Assembly (NCBI RefSeq): GCF_002179165.1
Contig: NZ_NFNY01000015.1
Location: 1-64,000 of the forward strand
DNA length: 64,000 nucleotides
Source: Campylobacter jejuni
Lineage (GTDB): Bacteria; Campylobacterota; Campylobacteria; Campylobacterales; Campylobacteraceae
Direction of reading: 5' to 3'
Shown here: positions 28,054 through 37,068 of the stretch, piece by piece
Layout of the letters: every line of letters starts with the position of its first letter
Position numbering within the stretch: the stretch's first letter is position 1
The notes under the pieces: generated by a model
Told to the model about the DNA's origin: nothing
Databases searched by the model: none
What the model saw: the letters and a program-made list of their open reading frames with translations, nothing else
Translations under genes and position numbers: made by a program

Positions 28054-30889
28054 TTAAAACTTCCTTTATGCAGTAAATTAGATCTTGTTTATTTATCCTT
28101 GTGTTAAAAATAATATCTATATTTTCATCTTTTAAGCTATCATTTAAATTTTTAAAAAATACTTTTGCATAGTCTATCTTTTTCTTTTCATTTGATGAAA
28201 TATCATTTTCATCATCATAGCCTTTGCTTTCGCATATAAAAAATATTTTTTTACACTTTTTATCTTCTAAAAAATAAGCAAAATCAGGCTCATAGTTTTT
28301 ATAAGGCGTAGGAATGCTTAACTTTGGCAGTTTAGCAAAGACTTTTATGGTTTTTTTATCTATGTTTTCATTATTTTCTTTGATGATTTCTTTTTCTATA
28401 TTAGAATCATAAATCACACTTTCATAAAGATAATTTTTAGCCGGTTTTTCATCATCTTTATAACGCCCTAATTTTTGCATATCTATACTTTCTTTAATTT
28501 TGCCATTTTCGACTAAATTCTCATAAGAATTTGAAAAAATATTAAGAGAAAACTCATAGTTTAGGCATTGCAATAAATTATAATGGAGTTTGTCTTTGAT
28601 GATATTTTTCAAATGAGAAAAAGCTTTTTTTGGAGAGTTTTCAAATTTAGTTTTATCAAGTTTTTCATAAATTTTTAGCAAAAATACTAAAGGAAATTTT
28701 TCATCTTTGCTGAAATTTAAAAGTAAATTTTGTATATCTTGATAAAGGCTTTTTTTATAATCAATTTCCTTTAAAATATCCGTTTCTTGTGTAATGATGA
28801 TATTTTCTTGTGCGTTAAAAACCTTTTTTTCATAAAAAAGAGTTTCTTTTTCTATTTTTAAGGTGTTGAATTCTTTTATTATTGCTTCTATAAGTTCTTT
28901 TTCTTTTATATTTTTATAAACTATATTTGCTTTTTTATTGACAATATCCCAAAGCTCTTTAAAATCTTTTGCTAAATTTGATCTTATTTTTACTTTGTCC
29001 TTTTTCTTATTTGCATTGATAATTTGTTGATGTGTGTTGTTTGAGTTTTCTTTAAATATATTTAAAAATTTGTTAAATTTATCGCCTAAAAGCTCCTTAA
29101 ACTCTTCATTATCCTTTATGCTTTCGTATATAGGAGATAAGATTTTATAATTACTTTGCTCTTCATTGTAAGAAATTAATTTTGATTTTTTTAAAAGATA
29201 AATTAAATCACTAGCTAAATCTAGATTTAATAAATTCTCAAGAAAGTTTTTTTCTAGTGTTTGGCTATCAAATCTAAAGCTAGAATCTAAAACTTCTTTT
29301 TGCAAATTTTCTATATAATCAACTTCTCTTGCACTCACTACAATATCAAGATAATTAATATCATAAAATTGATTATCATCAAAATTTAAATAATTATGCG
29401 TAATTCTCTTGCCTTTGTCATTCACGCAAAGTCTTAAACCACGCCCCACTTGTTGATGAATGCTAATTTGTGAAGATGAATTTGAAAGCTTAGTTAGAGT
29501 GAAAATATTTGGATTATCCCAGCCTTCTTGCAAAGCCCAAACACTGAAAATAAAACGCAAAGAAGTATCAAAAGAAAGTAATTTTTCTTTTTCTTCTAGG
29601 ATAATTTTTACCCCTTGCGCTTCTTTCTCATCAATACTTCCTTTATCCCCACTAAAATAACCTTGATGAACTCTTAAATTTCCTGCTTCATCAAAGTCTT
29701 TTTCTAAATATTCTTTGTATGTTTCATCTAAATTTAGCTTTAGAATTTCCTTGTGTTTTTCTTTGTAAAGTTCTTCAAAAGTGTTTTTGATAAAAGCTTT
29801 TTCGCCCCTAAAATCTGTAATATTTGGGATAAAAAACAAGCTTAAGGCTTTGATACCTTTTTTAAAAAGCTTTTCTTCCTTTTCAAAATGTAAATCAATT
29901 GCCTGTTTTAAAAGCTCTTTGATTTCATCATTGTTTAAAACATAACTTTCTTTTTTTTCGATGATAGTTTCATTGCTAAAATAAGCTTTATCGTCTTTTA
30001 CCTGCGTTAAAACGGCATTGTTTAAAAGAGAAAAACTATCATTAATTTTTATTGTCTCTTCTCTTTCTATTCCGTTTAAATTATAGCTAAAAATGGCTTT
30101 TTTATTTTTATAGGTTTTAAGAAAAACATTGTTTGTATTTGCCCCTAAAGTATGCACTTTGACTTGTTTTACAAGATATTCTTTAAAAGCGGAGATAGAG
30201 TCAAGACAATAAATCATATTGCTAAGTTCGTATCCTTTTTCTTGCGGAAAAGTTGCACCAAAGCGAAAATAAAGTGAATTTATTTTTGAAAAATATTTAT
30301 TAAAAGCTTCACCTTTCAGCAAATGTGGCTCATCTATAATACTAATGGGTTTTAAATCTATGATATTTTCGAAAACACTTTTGAAATTAAATAAATTTTC
30401 ATTTTTTTGATTAAGTAAATTGGCTTTTTTATCAATAGCACTATTGGTTAAAACCAGCACCGAAACTTCATCTTCATTTTTTATATAATGATTAATAATA
30501 GCACTTTGACTTTTGCTATCTGAGTAATAATAAGCTTTTAAATATTTTTGATATTCTGAATAAAAATAAGTTTTTGTGAGTTCTATATTTTGTTTTACGC
30601 TTTCTAAAATCGCTTTTCTTGGGACAAAAATGATAAATTTGTTTTGTTTATAAATTTTATGGAGTTCAAAAATTAAATTTAAATAAGTAAAAGTCTTACC
30701 TGTACCTGTCTCCATTAAAATATCTAAATTTAATTTATCACTTATATTCTGCACTGGTAAAGGAGTGGTTTTATAAAATTCCTCTAAACACTCTTTTAGA
30801 TTATCTTGTCTTTTAAAATCAAAATCCTTTAAAAGTGTGATAATGTTATCTATACACTTAACTTGATATTCTTGTTTTTCAAAAATCAT
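28040..30889 (-). CDS. res: type III restriction endonuclease subunit (Res)
   Basis: Superfamily 2 helicase/nuclease of 949 residues. Motifs: Walker A METGTGKTFTYLN, DExH-type box SIIDEPHLL, motif VI HQQVGRGLRLC, and a C-terminal PD-(D/E)XK domain with YEPDFAYFLED and FICESKGYDD. An upstream in-frame ATG (30928) exists, but the ATG at 30889 is preferred because an AGGAAA ribosome binding site lies just in front and the protein then begins MIFEKQEYQ, as in relatives. Intact, so the R-M system appears functional. Confidence 0.92.
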   Translation of the reverse strand: MIFEKQEYQVKCIDNIITLLKDFDFKRQDNLKECLEEFYKTTPLPVQNISDKLNLDILMETGTGKTFTYLNLIFELHKIYKQNKFIIFVPRKAILESVKQNIELTKTYFYSEYQKYLKAYYYSDSKSQSAIINHYIKNEDEVSVLVLTNSAIDKKANLLNQKNENLFNFKSVFENIIDLKPISIIDEPHLLKGEAFNKYFSKINSLYFRFGATFPQEKGYELSNMIYCLDSISAFKEYLVKQVKVHTLGANTNNVFLKTYKNKKAIFSYNLNGIEREETIKINDSFSLLNNAVLTQVKDDKAYFSNETIIEKKESYVLNNDEIKELLKQAIDLHFEKEEKLFKKGIKALSLFFIPNITDFRGEKAFIKNTFEELYKEKHKEILKLNLDETYKEYLEKDFDEAGNLRVHQGYFSGDKGSIDEKEAQGVKIILEEKEKLLSFDTSLRFIFSVWALQEGWDNPNIFTLTKLSNSSSQISIHQQVGRGLRLCVNDKGKRITHNYLNFDDNQFYDINYLDIVVSAREVDYIENLQKEVLDSSFRFDSQTLEKNFLENLLNLDLASDLIYLLKKSKLISYNEEQSNYKILSPIYESIKDNEEFKELLGDKFNKFLNIFKENSNNTHQQIINANKKKDKVKIRSNLAKDFKELWDIVNKKANIVYKNIKEKELIEAIIKEFNTLKIEKETLFYEKKVFNAQENIIITQETDILKEIDYKKSLYQDIQNLLLNFSKDEKFPLVFLLKIYEKLDKTKFENSPKKAFSHLKNIIKDKLHYNLLQCLNYEFSLNIFSNSYENLVENGKIKESIDMQKLGRYKDDEKPAKNYLYESVIYDSNIEKEIIKENNENIDKKTIKVFAKLPKLSIPTPYKNYEPDFAYFLEDKKCKKIFFICESKGYDDENDISSNEKKKIDYAKVFFKNLNDSLKDENIDIIFNTRINKQDLIYCIKEVLNDRH

Positions 30890-30939
30890 ACTTTTTCCTA
30901 GAAATAAAAAGTGTATTCTAACACACAAAAACTTATTTT

Positions 30940-30964
30940 AAACCAAGCCAAAAAAGCTTGGTTT
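30940..30964 (-). terminator. terminator of the cdt operon
   Basis: A perfect 9-bp stem (AAACCAAGC / GCTTGGTTT) with a seven-base A/T-rich loop lies 14 bases after the cdtC stop on the minus strand, followed by an AT-rich stretch. It separates cdt from res. Confidence 0.75.
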
Positions 30965-30977
30965 CATCATAAAAGTA

Positions 30978-31550
30978 TTAATAAACAGGGGTTGCTTCAA
31001 CTATGGCGGGGCTAAAAAAGAAAAGTTCTTTTAATTCTATAGGCACAGAAGGATTAACTGTACAATCGTCTAAGCCAAAGCGATTTTCTATGGGTATATT
31101 TGGATCGGCAAAAGTACTCATGCATTTTACTCCACCTCTAGTTAAAGATCTAATTTGTACAGCGGCGTTAGTTGTAGGCATTATAGAAAAAACAGTTTGC
31201 ATTGCTCCATCTTCCAGATCTTTTTTACAAGATTTTACTCCAAAAGTTTTTTCATCCAGAACAGCTAAACATACATCACTTCCTTTAGGATTTACAAATT
31301 GTACATAACCAAAGGGTTGTTGCATAGCATATCTGTCTTTTTGTTTTAATTCTTCGCTTAATATTATTTCTTTTAAAAGCCAATTTTGCTCTTCTAGTAT
31401 TTTAGAACTATATCTAAAAGGACTTAATGAAATTCCTGTTTCTAAAGATCTTATCGCAAAAAGAGGCGTAAAGTTTTCTAGTTCATCTAAGCTTGGTTCG
31501 GCTTTTAAAAAACCTAAAGTTATAAAAAATAAAATAAAATTTTTTTTCAT
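30978..31550 (-). CDS. cdtC: cytolethal distending toxin subunit C
   Basis: Protein of 190 residues with a signal peptide (about 1-17, MKKNFILFFITLGFLKA) and a ricin-type beta-trefoil with only degenerate repeats, as usual for CdtC. A segment PFGYVQFVNPKGSDVCL marks one lobe. CdtC with CdtA forms the host-binding part that delivers CdtB. It follows cdtB by 10 bases and ends before a terminator. The sequence looks closer to the C. coli type than to the classic C. jejuni type, from memory. Confidence 0.9.
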   Translation of the reverse strand: MKKNFILFFITLGFLKAEPSLDELENFTPLFAIRSLETGISLSPFRYSSKILEEQNWLLKEIILSEELKQKDRYAMQQPFGYVQFVNPKGSDVCLAVLDEKTFGVKSCKKDLEDGAMQTVFSIMPTTNAAVQIRSLTRGGVKCMSTFADPNIPIENRFGLDDCTVNPSVPIELKELFFFSPAIVEATPVY

Positions 31551-31560
31551 CGCTTTTCTC

Positions 31561-32364
31561 CTAAGGTCTTCTAAAATTTACAGGAAAATGATCTGAGGCT
31601 AAAAAAGTTCTAAGTCCAGCTACAGCTAAAATTGCAAGAATTGGAGGCGGATTATATAGAGAAGATGTATTCGAGTTTCCCGTGATAGCATAATCAATAG
31701 TCCTTCCACCAGTTTGAGTATTTGAAGATGGAGGAATTACGCGAGTACGTGCTCTTAAACTTGCATCAAATAAAGAAACTAAAGCTCCTGATTCTCTATT
31801 AAAATCACCCATAATCATCCAATTAATTTCCGGTCTATTTCTAAAAAATACATCTACTGCACTCACGATAGCCCCTCCATCATTTCCACCGCTTGCTAAA
31901 GCATGTATGCTAAAAAATGCATCATTTCCTATGCGTATGCCAATGATTGGTCTTGAAGCAACAGTTGGAGGCGGTAAAACAAAAACCTCATCCGCTCTAA
32001 TTCTACTAACAATAGCCATATTTACACGATTTGCTCCCACATCCACTCTAGAATAGTAAATAAAAACAGAGTTGGGTCTTGAAGAAGATCCTAAATTCCA
32101 TTCATACTCATGAATTGGAATTCCTACACCAAAGGGTTGAACTTGCCTTGGTGTTATTATTGCGGTACTTGGCAAAACTCCTGCTTCTTGCACGGCTAAA
32201 ATATCCATAGGATTATCGCCGGTTACAAGTTGTCTTATGCTAATATTCCACTTACTTTCTGTACTTGCTGAAGAACCTTGTAAATTCCAAGTTCCACTAT
32301 TATAATTTTCTAAGGCACCAAATAACATATTTGCACTAAAAATTAAAAATATAATTTTTTTCAT
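31561..32364 (-). CDS. cdtB: cytolethal distending toxin subunit B, DNase I-like
   Basis: Protein of 267 residues: signal peptide (about 1-16) and a DNase I/exonuclease-endonuclease-phosphatase fold. Catalytic and metal residues are all present: Glu60 (VQEAG), His154 (SIHALASGG), Asp187 and Asn189 (GDFNRE), Asp258 and His259 (ASDHFPVNFRRP). CdtB enters the host nucleus, damages DNA and arrests cells in G2/M. Intact. Compared with the remembered C. jejuni CdtB, blocks such as PRQVQPFGVGIPIHEYEWNL resemble the C. coli form. It overlaps cdtA by four bases. Confidence 0.96.
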   Translation of the reverse strand: MKKIIFLIFSANMLFGALENYNSGTWNLQGSSASTESKWNISIRQLVTGDNPMDILAVQEAGVLPSTAIITPRQVQPFGVGIPIHEYEWNLGSSSRPNSVFIYYSRVDVGANRVNMAIVSRIRADEVFVLPPPTVASRPIIGIRIGNDAFFSIHALASGGNDGGAIVSAVDVFFRNRPEINWMIMGDFNRESGALVSLFDASLRARTRVIPPSSNTQTGGRTIDYAITGNSNTSSLYNPPPILAILAVAGLRTFLASDHFPVNFRRP

Positions 32365-33176
32365 TCTAATTCTCCTTTAGGGGCATAAGGTGATCTTGCT
32401 TTAAAAGTAGGCACACTGATAGTCCATTGTCTGTCCAAGTTTTTCTCTTTTGATTTTAAGCAAGATGTTAAATATATACCATAATAACTAAAATTAAATT
32501 CTCCCATGACATTTCTAACAGTTGTTTGTATGCATTGTTGGGTAGCATAATTTTGAATTTGAAAAGCACCATTACTCATTGGATAAAGTCTCCAAAATTG
32601 CATGAAATTAGTTTGATCGCAAGGATAATGCACTATGCCATTTCTATAAGCATTTAAACAAGTAAGAGTTTTTGCGTTTTTGATCATCACTGTGTTGTTT
32701 GGAAATTCAATAAGTTGCCAAACTCTAGCATCGCCAAAAGGCTTGCTATCAAATAAATTATATCCCCATATCCAATTTCCAGGATTTAAAGCCCAAACGG
32801 TTAAAGCGGCTCCATTTGGATTCATAATGGTTACAAAATCACTTACAATTCCTGAATTCTCATACAAAGCATTAGATGCAAATTTATTTTTTGATGTAAG
32901 CCTTGGTAAAGGACCCTTTATGGCATTGTCACCTTTAAAAGTGTTTGTGTTAATTATTGGCGGTACAAGCGGTATAGCAGGAAATTTTTTACCTTCTATT
33001 AAACTTGGCGTTTTTTGCTTTGCTGGTGGGGTTGGCGTTGAGCCAAGTCTTAGAGGATCATTATCGCTAAATTTACCATAAGATCTTCCTAGGGGATTTA
33101 TTTGTTCTTTGGTAGAACAAGCTGAAAAAACAATTGCAAAAATCAAGAATATTAAACTAAATTTTATTTTTTGCAT
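32361..33176 (-). CDS. cdtA: cytolethal distending toxin subunit A (lipoprotein)
   Basis: Protein of 271 residues with a lipoprotein signal (MQKIKFSLIFLIFAIVFSAC; lipidated Cys at about 20), a Pro-rich linker (around 50-75) and a ricin-type lectin domain with QIQNYATQQCIQ. An open frame extends 20 codons further upstream, but the ATG at 33176 is chosen because an AAGGAGA ribosome binding site lies four bases before it and the lipoprotein signal starts there. It is the first gene of cdtABC. Confidence 0.93.
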   Translation of the reverse strand: MQKIKFSLIFLIFAIVFSACSTKEQINPLGRSYGKFSDNDPLRLGSTPTPPAKQKTPSLIEGKKFPAIPLVPPIINTNTFKGDNAIKGPLPRLTSKNKFASNALYENSGIVSDFVTIMNPNGAALTVWALNPGNWIWGYNLFDSKPFGDARVWQLIEFPNNTVMIKNAKTLTCLNAYRNGIVHYPCDQTNFMQFWRLYPMSNGAFQIQNYATQQCIQTTVRNVMGEFNFSYYGIYLTSCLKSKEKNLDRQWTISVPTFKARSPYAPKGELE

Positions 33177-33198
33177 ACATTCTCCTTGTTTAATTTTT

Positions 33199-33204
33199 AT
33201 TATA
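33199..33204 (-). promoter_or_regulatory. -10 box of cdtABC
   Basis: A perfect TATAAT on the minus strand, 22 bases before the cdtA start, leaving a short leader with a strong ribosome binding site. An inverted repeat (33205-33221) adjoins it. Confidence 0.6.
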
Positions 33205-33221
33205 TTAACATAAAATGTTAA
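33205..33221. repeat. inverted repeat next to the cdt promoter
   Basis: TTAACAT-AAA-ATGTTAA: a perfect palindrome with 7-base arms and a 3-base centre, touching the upstream edge of the cdt -10 box and lying within the end of the DUF817-like gene gap. It could be an operator; no regulator is identified. Confidence 0.5.
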
Positions 33222-33222
33222 T

Positions 33223-34065
33223 TTATTTTGCCACATGAATGCGACTTTTAATATCTTTTAAAAATAAAGTTATAGTAAAAGTCATCACAATAACCAAACT
33301 CCACGCACCCCATTTTCCAAGACTTACCAAAGCCCACGCACCCAGTTGGTTTAGGTATCTCCAAACACCCAAAAGTGTGCCTAAATTTTCAGCTAAATAA
33401 ATAAAAAATCCTACCAAAACAAAGCTTAATAAAAGTGGCATTTTGCATTCTTTATCTAAAGGGGTAAAAACAATCACACTTCTTGCATAAAGCCCCAACA
33501 AAAAAGCTAAAATATAATACCTATAATCACCCAAATAATGATGAGTAAAAAAATTAATATAAATAAGCCCCGAACTTAGCACCGCTAAAGCAAATGGTGG
33601 ATGGTGAGAAACTTTCATATTAAAAAGTCTCCAAGCTTGTATCACATAACTTCCAACTGCTGCATACATGAAACCTGAAAAAAGCGGCACGTACCAAATT
33701 TTAGTATAAGCAAAATCCGGATAAGCCCAAGAGCTAACAACTGAAGTCTTAAAAGCTTCAAGCAAAAAGCCCAGAAAATGAAATAAACAAATCGCTTTAA
33801 GCTCATCTTTGCTTTCTAGTTTACTAAGCACCATCCAAGCTTGTATTGCTAAAGCAATGATTAAAAGTAAATCATAACGATAAATTCCAAAAAGTCCTTC
33901 GCGTGGCACACAAAACATCGCAATGAAAAAAAGCCCTGCAAATAAGCATGCTCTAGCTTGTTTTATCCCAAAAAACCAAAATTCTACACAAAAGCGTTTA
34001 AAACCTTTATAATTTCTCACTTTTTGGTCGGTTAAAATGGTGTCTAAATGATTTAAAATTCGCAA
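33223..34065 (-). CDS. DUF817-like integral membrane protein
   Basis: Protein of 280 residues with about seven or eight hydrophobic helices. Conserved-looking loops include FWFFGIKQARACLFAG, FLLEAFKTSVVSSWAYPD and FLAENLGTLLGVWRYLNQ, which I associate with the DUF817 family of unknown function. The His-rich loop FFTHHYLGDYRYY lies in the middle. It follows glpT by about 57 bases on the same strand and precedes cdtA, so it may share glpT's transcript. The substrate is unknown. Confidence 0.75.
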   Translation of the reverse strand: MRILNHLDTILTDQKVRNYKGFKRFCVEFWFFGIKQARACLFAGLFFIAMFCVPREGLFGIYRYDLLLIIALAIQAWMVLSKLESKDELKAICLFHFLGFLLEAFKTSVVSSWAYPDFAYTKIWYVPLFSGFMYAAVGSYVIQAWRLFNMKVSHHPPFALAVLSSGLIYINFFTHHYLGDYRYYILAFLLGLYARSVIVFTPLDKECKMPLLLSFVLVGFFIYLAENLGTLLGVWRYLNQLGAWALVSLGKWGAWSLVIVMTFTITLFLKDIKSRIHVAK

Positions 34066-34121
34066 ATTTATTCCTAAAACTTTTTTAAAATTATAGAAAA
34101 AATTTGCAAATTTGTGAATTT

Positions 34122-35492
34122 TTAAGCGTATTTTTTCTTAGCACTAAAATGGCATAAAGTAGAGCAAAGTATGCAAAGCACACAAGCACTAAGAAGCATT
34201 ATAAGCCCAGCGTTCCAGCTTTTATAATAATCCACAGCCCAGCCAATGGCCTTTGTTCCAAGTGAAGCGCCTACAACATAACTCATAAAGCCACGAAGTC
34301 CCACACAAGACCCTACTGCAAAAGCAGGAACCACTTCCATAGTTTGCACACTTGCTAAAAATTGTGGTATATAAATCAAACAACCCGCCATAGCCGCAAA
34401 GAAAATAACTAAGTAAAGATTATTTGAGCTAAAATATCCAATAATCATAAAAAAGATAATCGCCATAGCACCGATAGCAGGAGGCATTCTATAGCCTTTA
34501 AAAATTTTATCTGAAATATATCCTGCAAATAGGGTAGAAGGTATGGCAGCCCATTCAAAAAGCAAGAATGCAACACCCATTTGTTCTTTGCTAAAACCCT
34601 TTGTTTCAAGCAAATAAATAGGAAGCCAAGAAATAAGTCCAAAACGCACCATATAAACAAAAGTATCCATCCAAGCCACATACCAAGCATTCTTATTTGT
34701 TAATACATAATGATAAAAAATTTCAAGACTGCTTAAATTTGGACTTTCTACGGCTTTAATTTCTTCGGTCTTAATACCTCTCATTTCATTGATTTCACCA
34801 ATATCAACCAAACCTTCATTTTTAGGACTACCTTTGACTGCATAAAGCACATAAAGACTGATAAGCACAGCACAAATAGCAGGGACATAAAAATGACTGA
34901 TTTGCCAATAATTTTCATTAAAATCCGCCATACTTACGCCTAATAATACCGCTAAAGCAAAACCAGAAATTGATACGATAGGAGAGACTATACCCCCTCC
35001 TAGATTATGCGATATATTCCACACGGCTGTGTAAATTCCGCGTTCTTTTTTAGGATACCAATTGGCTAAAGTAATAAAAGAAGGTCCAACACCCATACCT
35101 TGAAAAACTCCCAAAGCTATAACAAAGCCCACATAAGCATAAAAAGAATTTGAAAAGCCAAGTAAAACATTTATCAAGGCACATAAAATAAGCCCTAAAG
35201 CCATATATTTTTTAGGATCAGCTTTGTCGCTAATCACACTCATTGCACCTTTACTTACACCATAAGCTATAAGCATAGCACCCGTGATTGTCCCAATATC
35301 TGACTTACTAAGTTCGAGTTGGTTTTGTATGAAAGGAGTTGAAAGAGTGATATTATTGCGAACCAAGTAATAGCCCATATAACCTATAAAAACACCACTT
35401 AAACTCCAAGTTCTCATCTTATAGTATCTAGGCAAAATTTCTTCTTTAGGAAATTTTATTGCCTTTTCTTTTGGTTTGAAAAAATCAAGCAT
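34122..35492 (-). CDS. glpT: glycerol-3-phosphate transporter, MFS organophosphate:phosphate antiporter
   Basis: Major facilitator protein of 456 residues with about 12 transmembrane helices and typical OPA-family motifs: GYMGYYLVRNNITLS near the N-terminus, SVISDKADPKKYMALGL between helices 2 and 3, GMGVGPSFITLANWYPKKERG and AAIPSTLFAGYISDKIFKG. It exchanges glycerol-3-phosphate for phosphate. In NCTC 11168 the glpT locus is, from memory, broken into several pieces; here it is one intact frame. Oriented away from surE. Confidence 0.9.
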   Translation of the reverse strand: MLDFFKPKEKAIKFPKEEILPRYYKMRTWSLSGVFIGYMGYYLVRNNITLSTPFIQNQLELSKSDIGTITGAMLIAYGVSKGAMSVISDKADPKKYMALGLILCALINVLLGFSNSFYAYVGFVIALGVFQGMGVGPSFITLANWYPKKERGIYTAVWNISHNLGGGIVSPIVSISGFALAVLLGVSMADFNENYWQISHFYVPAICAVLISLYVLYAVKGSPKNEGLVDIGEINEMRGIKTEEIKAVESPNLSSLEIFYHYVLTNKNAWYVAWMDTFVYMVRFGLISWLPIYLLETKGFSKEQMGVAFLLFEWAAIPSTLFAGYISDKIFKGYRMPPAIGAMAIIFFMIIGYFSSNNLYLVIFFAAMAGCLIYIPQFLASVQTMEVVPAFAVGSCVGLRGFMSYVVGASLGTKAIGWAVDYYKSWNAGLIMLLSACVLCILCSTLCHFSAKKKYA

Positions 35493-35640
35493 ATATCCCT
35501 CCCATATATTTAAAATCGTATCTTAAATATTAAATCATATTAATTTACATATTGCTTAAAACAAATTAAATCAAAAACTATTTATTGAAATATATTTAAA
35601 AATTAATATTAAAATTAGCTTTTTAAATTTAAGGATAATA

Positions 35641-36420
35641 ATGAAAGAAATTTTAATCACAAATGATGATGGTTTTGAAAGTGAAGGGCTTAGAAAACTT
35701 GTCAAAATGCTAAGAAAAGAATTTAAAGCTAAAATCACCATAGTAGCTCCTGCACACGAAAAATCAGCGTGTTCGCACTCTATAACACTTACAAAGCCTT
35801 TGCGTTTTATCAAAGTAGGAAAAAGATTTTATAAGCTCGATGATGGCACTCCTGCAGATTGTGTTTATTTAGCTTTACATGCACTTTATAAAACGCGTTT
35901 ACCCGATCTTGTAATCAGTGGGATAAACAAAGGTGCAAATGTGGGCGAAGATATCACATATTCAGGCACTTGTGCGGGTGCAATGGAAGCGGTTTTGCAA
36001 GGAATTCCTGCTATTGCACTTTCGCAATTTTATAAAAAAAGTGAAAAAGAGCTTGATTTTAAAAATGCTTTAAAAATCACTAAAAAAATCGTTAAAAAGA
36101 TTTTTAATCAAGGTTTTCCACTAGATAAAAAAGAATTTTTAAATATCAATTTTCCTTCTTCAAAAAGCGAATTTAAAGGCTTAAAAGTTTGTAAGGCAGG
36201 AAAAAGAGTGTATAATTTCAAAGCACATTCTAATGTAAATCCTAGAGGGACCAAATACTTTTGGCTAGCAGCTGCAAATTTAGATTTTGAAGATGAAACT
36301 AACAGTGATATAGCACTTTTAAAGCAAGGATACGCCACGATAACTCCTATTATGCTAGATTTAAGTGCTTATGAAAAAATGAAAAAAGTTAAAAAATGGT
36401 TAAAGGCAAACGATGAATGA
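35641..36420 (+). CDS. surE: 5'/3'-nucleotidase SurE
   Basis: Protein of 259 residues starting with the family hallmark ILITNDDGFESEGLRKL. The metal- and substrate-site motifs PAHEKSACSHSIT, DLVISGINKGANVGEDITYSGTCAGAMEA are complete. It dephosphorylates nucleoside monophosphates and aids stationary-phase survival. It overlaps the ThiF-like gene by 8 bases. Confidence 0.95.
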   Translation: MKEILITNDDGFESEGLRKLVKMLRKEFKAKITIVAPAHEKSACSHSITLTKPLRFIKVGKRFYKLDDGTPADCVYLALHALYKTRLPDLVISGINKGANVGEDITYSGTCAGAMEAVLQGIPAIALSQFYKKSEKELDFKNALKITKKIVKKIFNQGFPLDKKEFLNINFPSSKSEFKGLKVCKAGKRVYNFKAHSNVNPRGTKYFWLAAANLDFEDETNSDIALLKQGYATITPIMLDLSAYEKMKKVKKWLKANDE

Positions 36421-37068
36421 CAGATTTACTCGTATAAAATGGCTAGTAAATGAAGAAAATTTCAATAAAATTTCACAAACCAAAGTCCTTGTATGCGGAC
36501 TTGGTGGAGTAGGTGGGATATGTGTGGATGCACTTTTTAGGAGCGGTTTTAGTGATCTTACTTTAATTGATGCGGATAAATTTGAAATCACTAATCAAAA
36601 CCGCCAAATTCATAGTGAAAATTTGGGTGAAGAAAAGGCTAAGGTTTTTGAGCGGATTTATAATGCTAAGGGCATAGTTAGTAAGATTGATGATGAATTT
36701 TTGGCTAATTTTGATTTAAGCAAATTTGATCTTATAATCGATGCGATTGATGATATTCCGGCAAAAGTTGCATTAGTAAATTTGATCGATTTTAAACGCC
36801 AAATTTTTATTTCTTCCACAGGTGGTGCTAGAAAGCTTGACCCAACACGCATTAAAACCACAAGTATTTTTAAAACCCACGGCGATGCATTAGCAAAAAA
36901 TTCCGCTATGAGCTTAGAAAATCAGGTTTCAAAGGAAATTTTGATGTAGTGTTTTCCGATGAAGAAGCAGTGTGTAAAGATCTTGGATCTTTTATGGGAG
37001 TAACTGCTTCTTTTGGTTTAGCCTTAGCAAGCTTAGCACTAAGAAAAGTCCTTGATAAGAAAAGCTGA
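36413..37068 (+). pseudogene. ThiF/MoeB/TcdA-like E1 protein, frameshifted near the 3' end
   Basis: The frame from 36413 encodes an adenylating enzyme: Rossmann loop VLVCGLGGVGGICVDAL, then DADKFEITNQNRQ and LIIDAIDDIPAKVALVN. This is the TcdA/CsdL layout for tRNA t6A cyclisation. At about 36896-36901 a run of six A breaks the frame, leaving a stop at 36949. In the next frame KFRYELRKSGFKGNFDVVFSDEEAV continues to a stop at 37066-37068, the ending expected of the family. One extra A restores a protein of about 217 residues. The end overlaps the TTG start of the GNAT gene. Sequencing error or true inactivation cannot be told apart here. Confidence 0.8.

Noticed and set aside
31003..31308. 101-codon plus-strand frame opposite cdtC
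   Set aside because: Shadow frame; cdtC on the minus strand has a signal peptide, family motifs and operon context.
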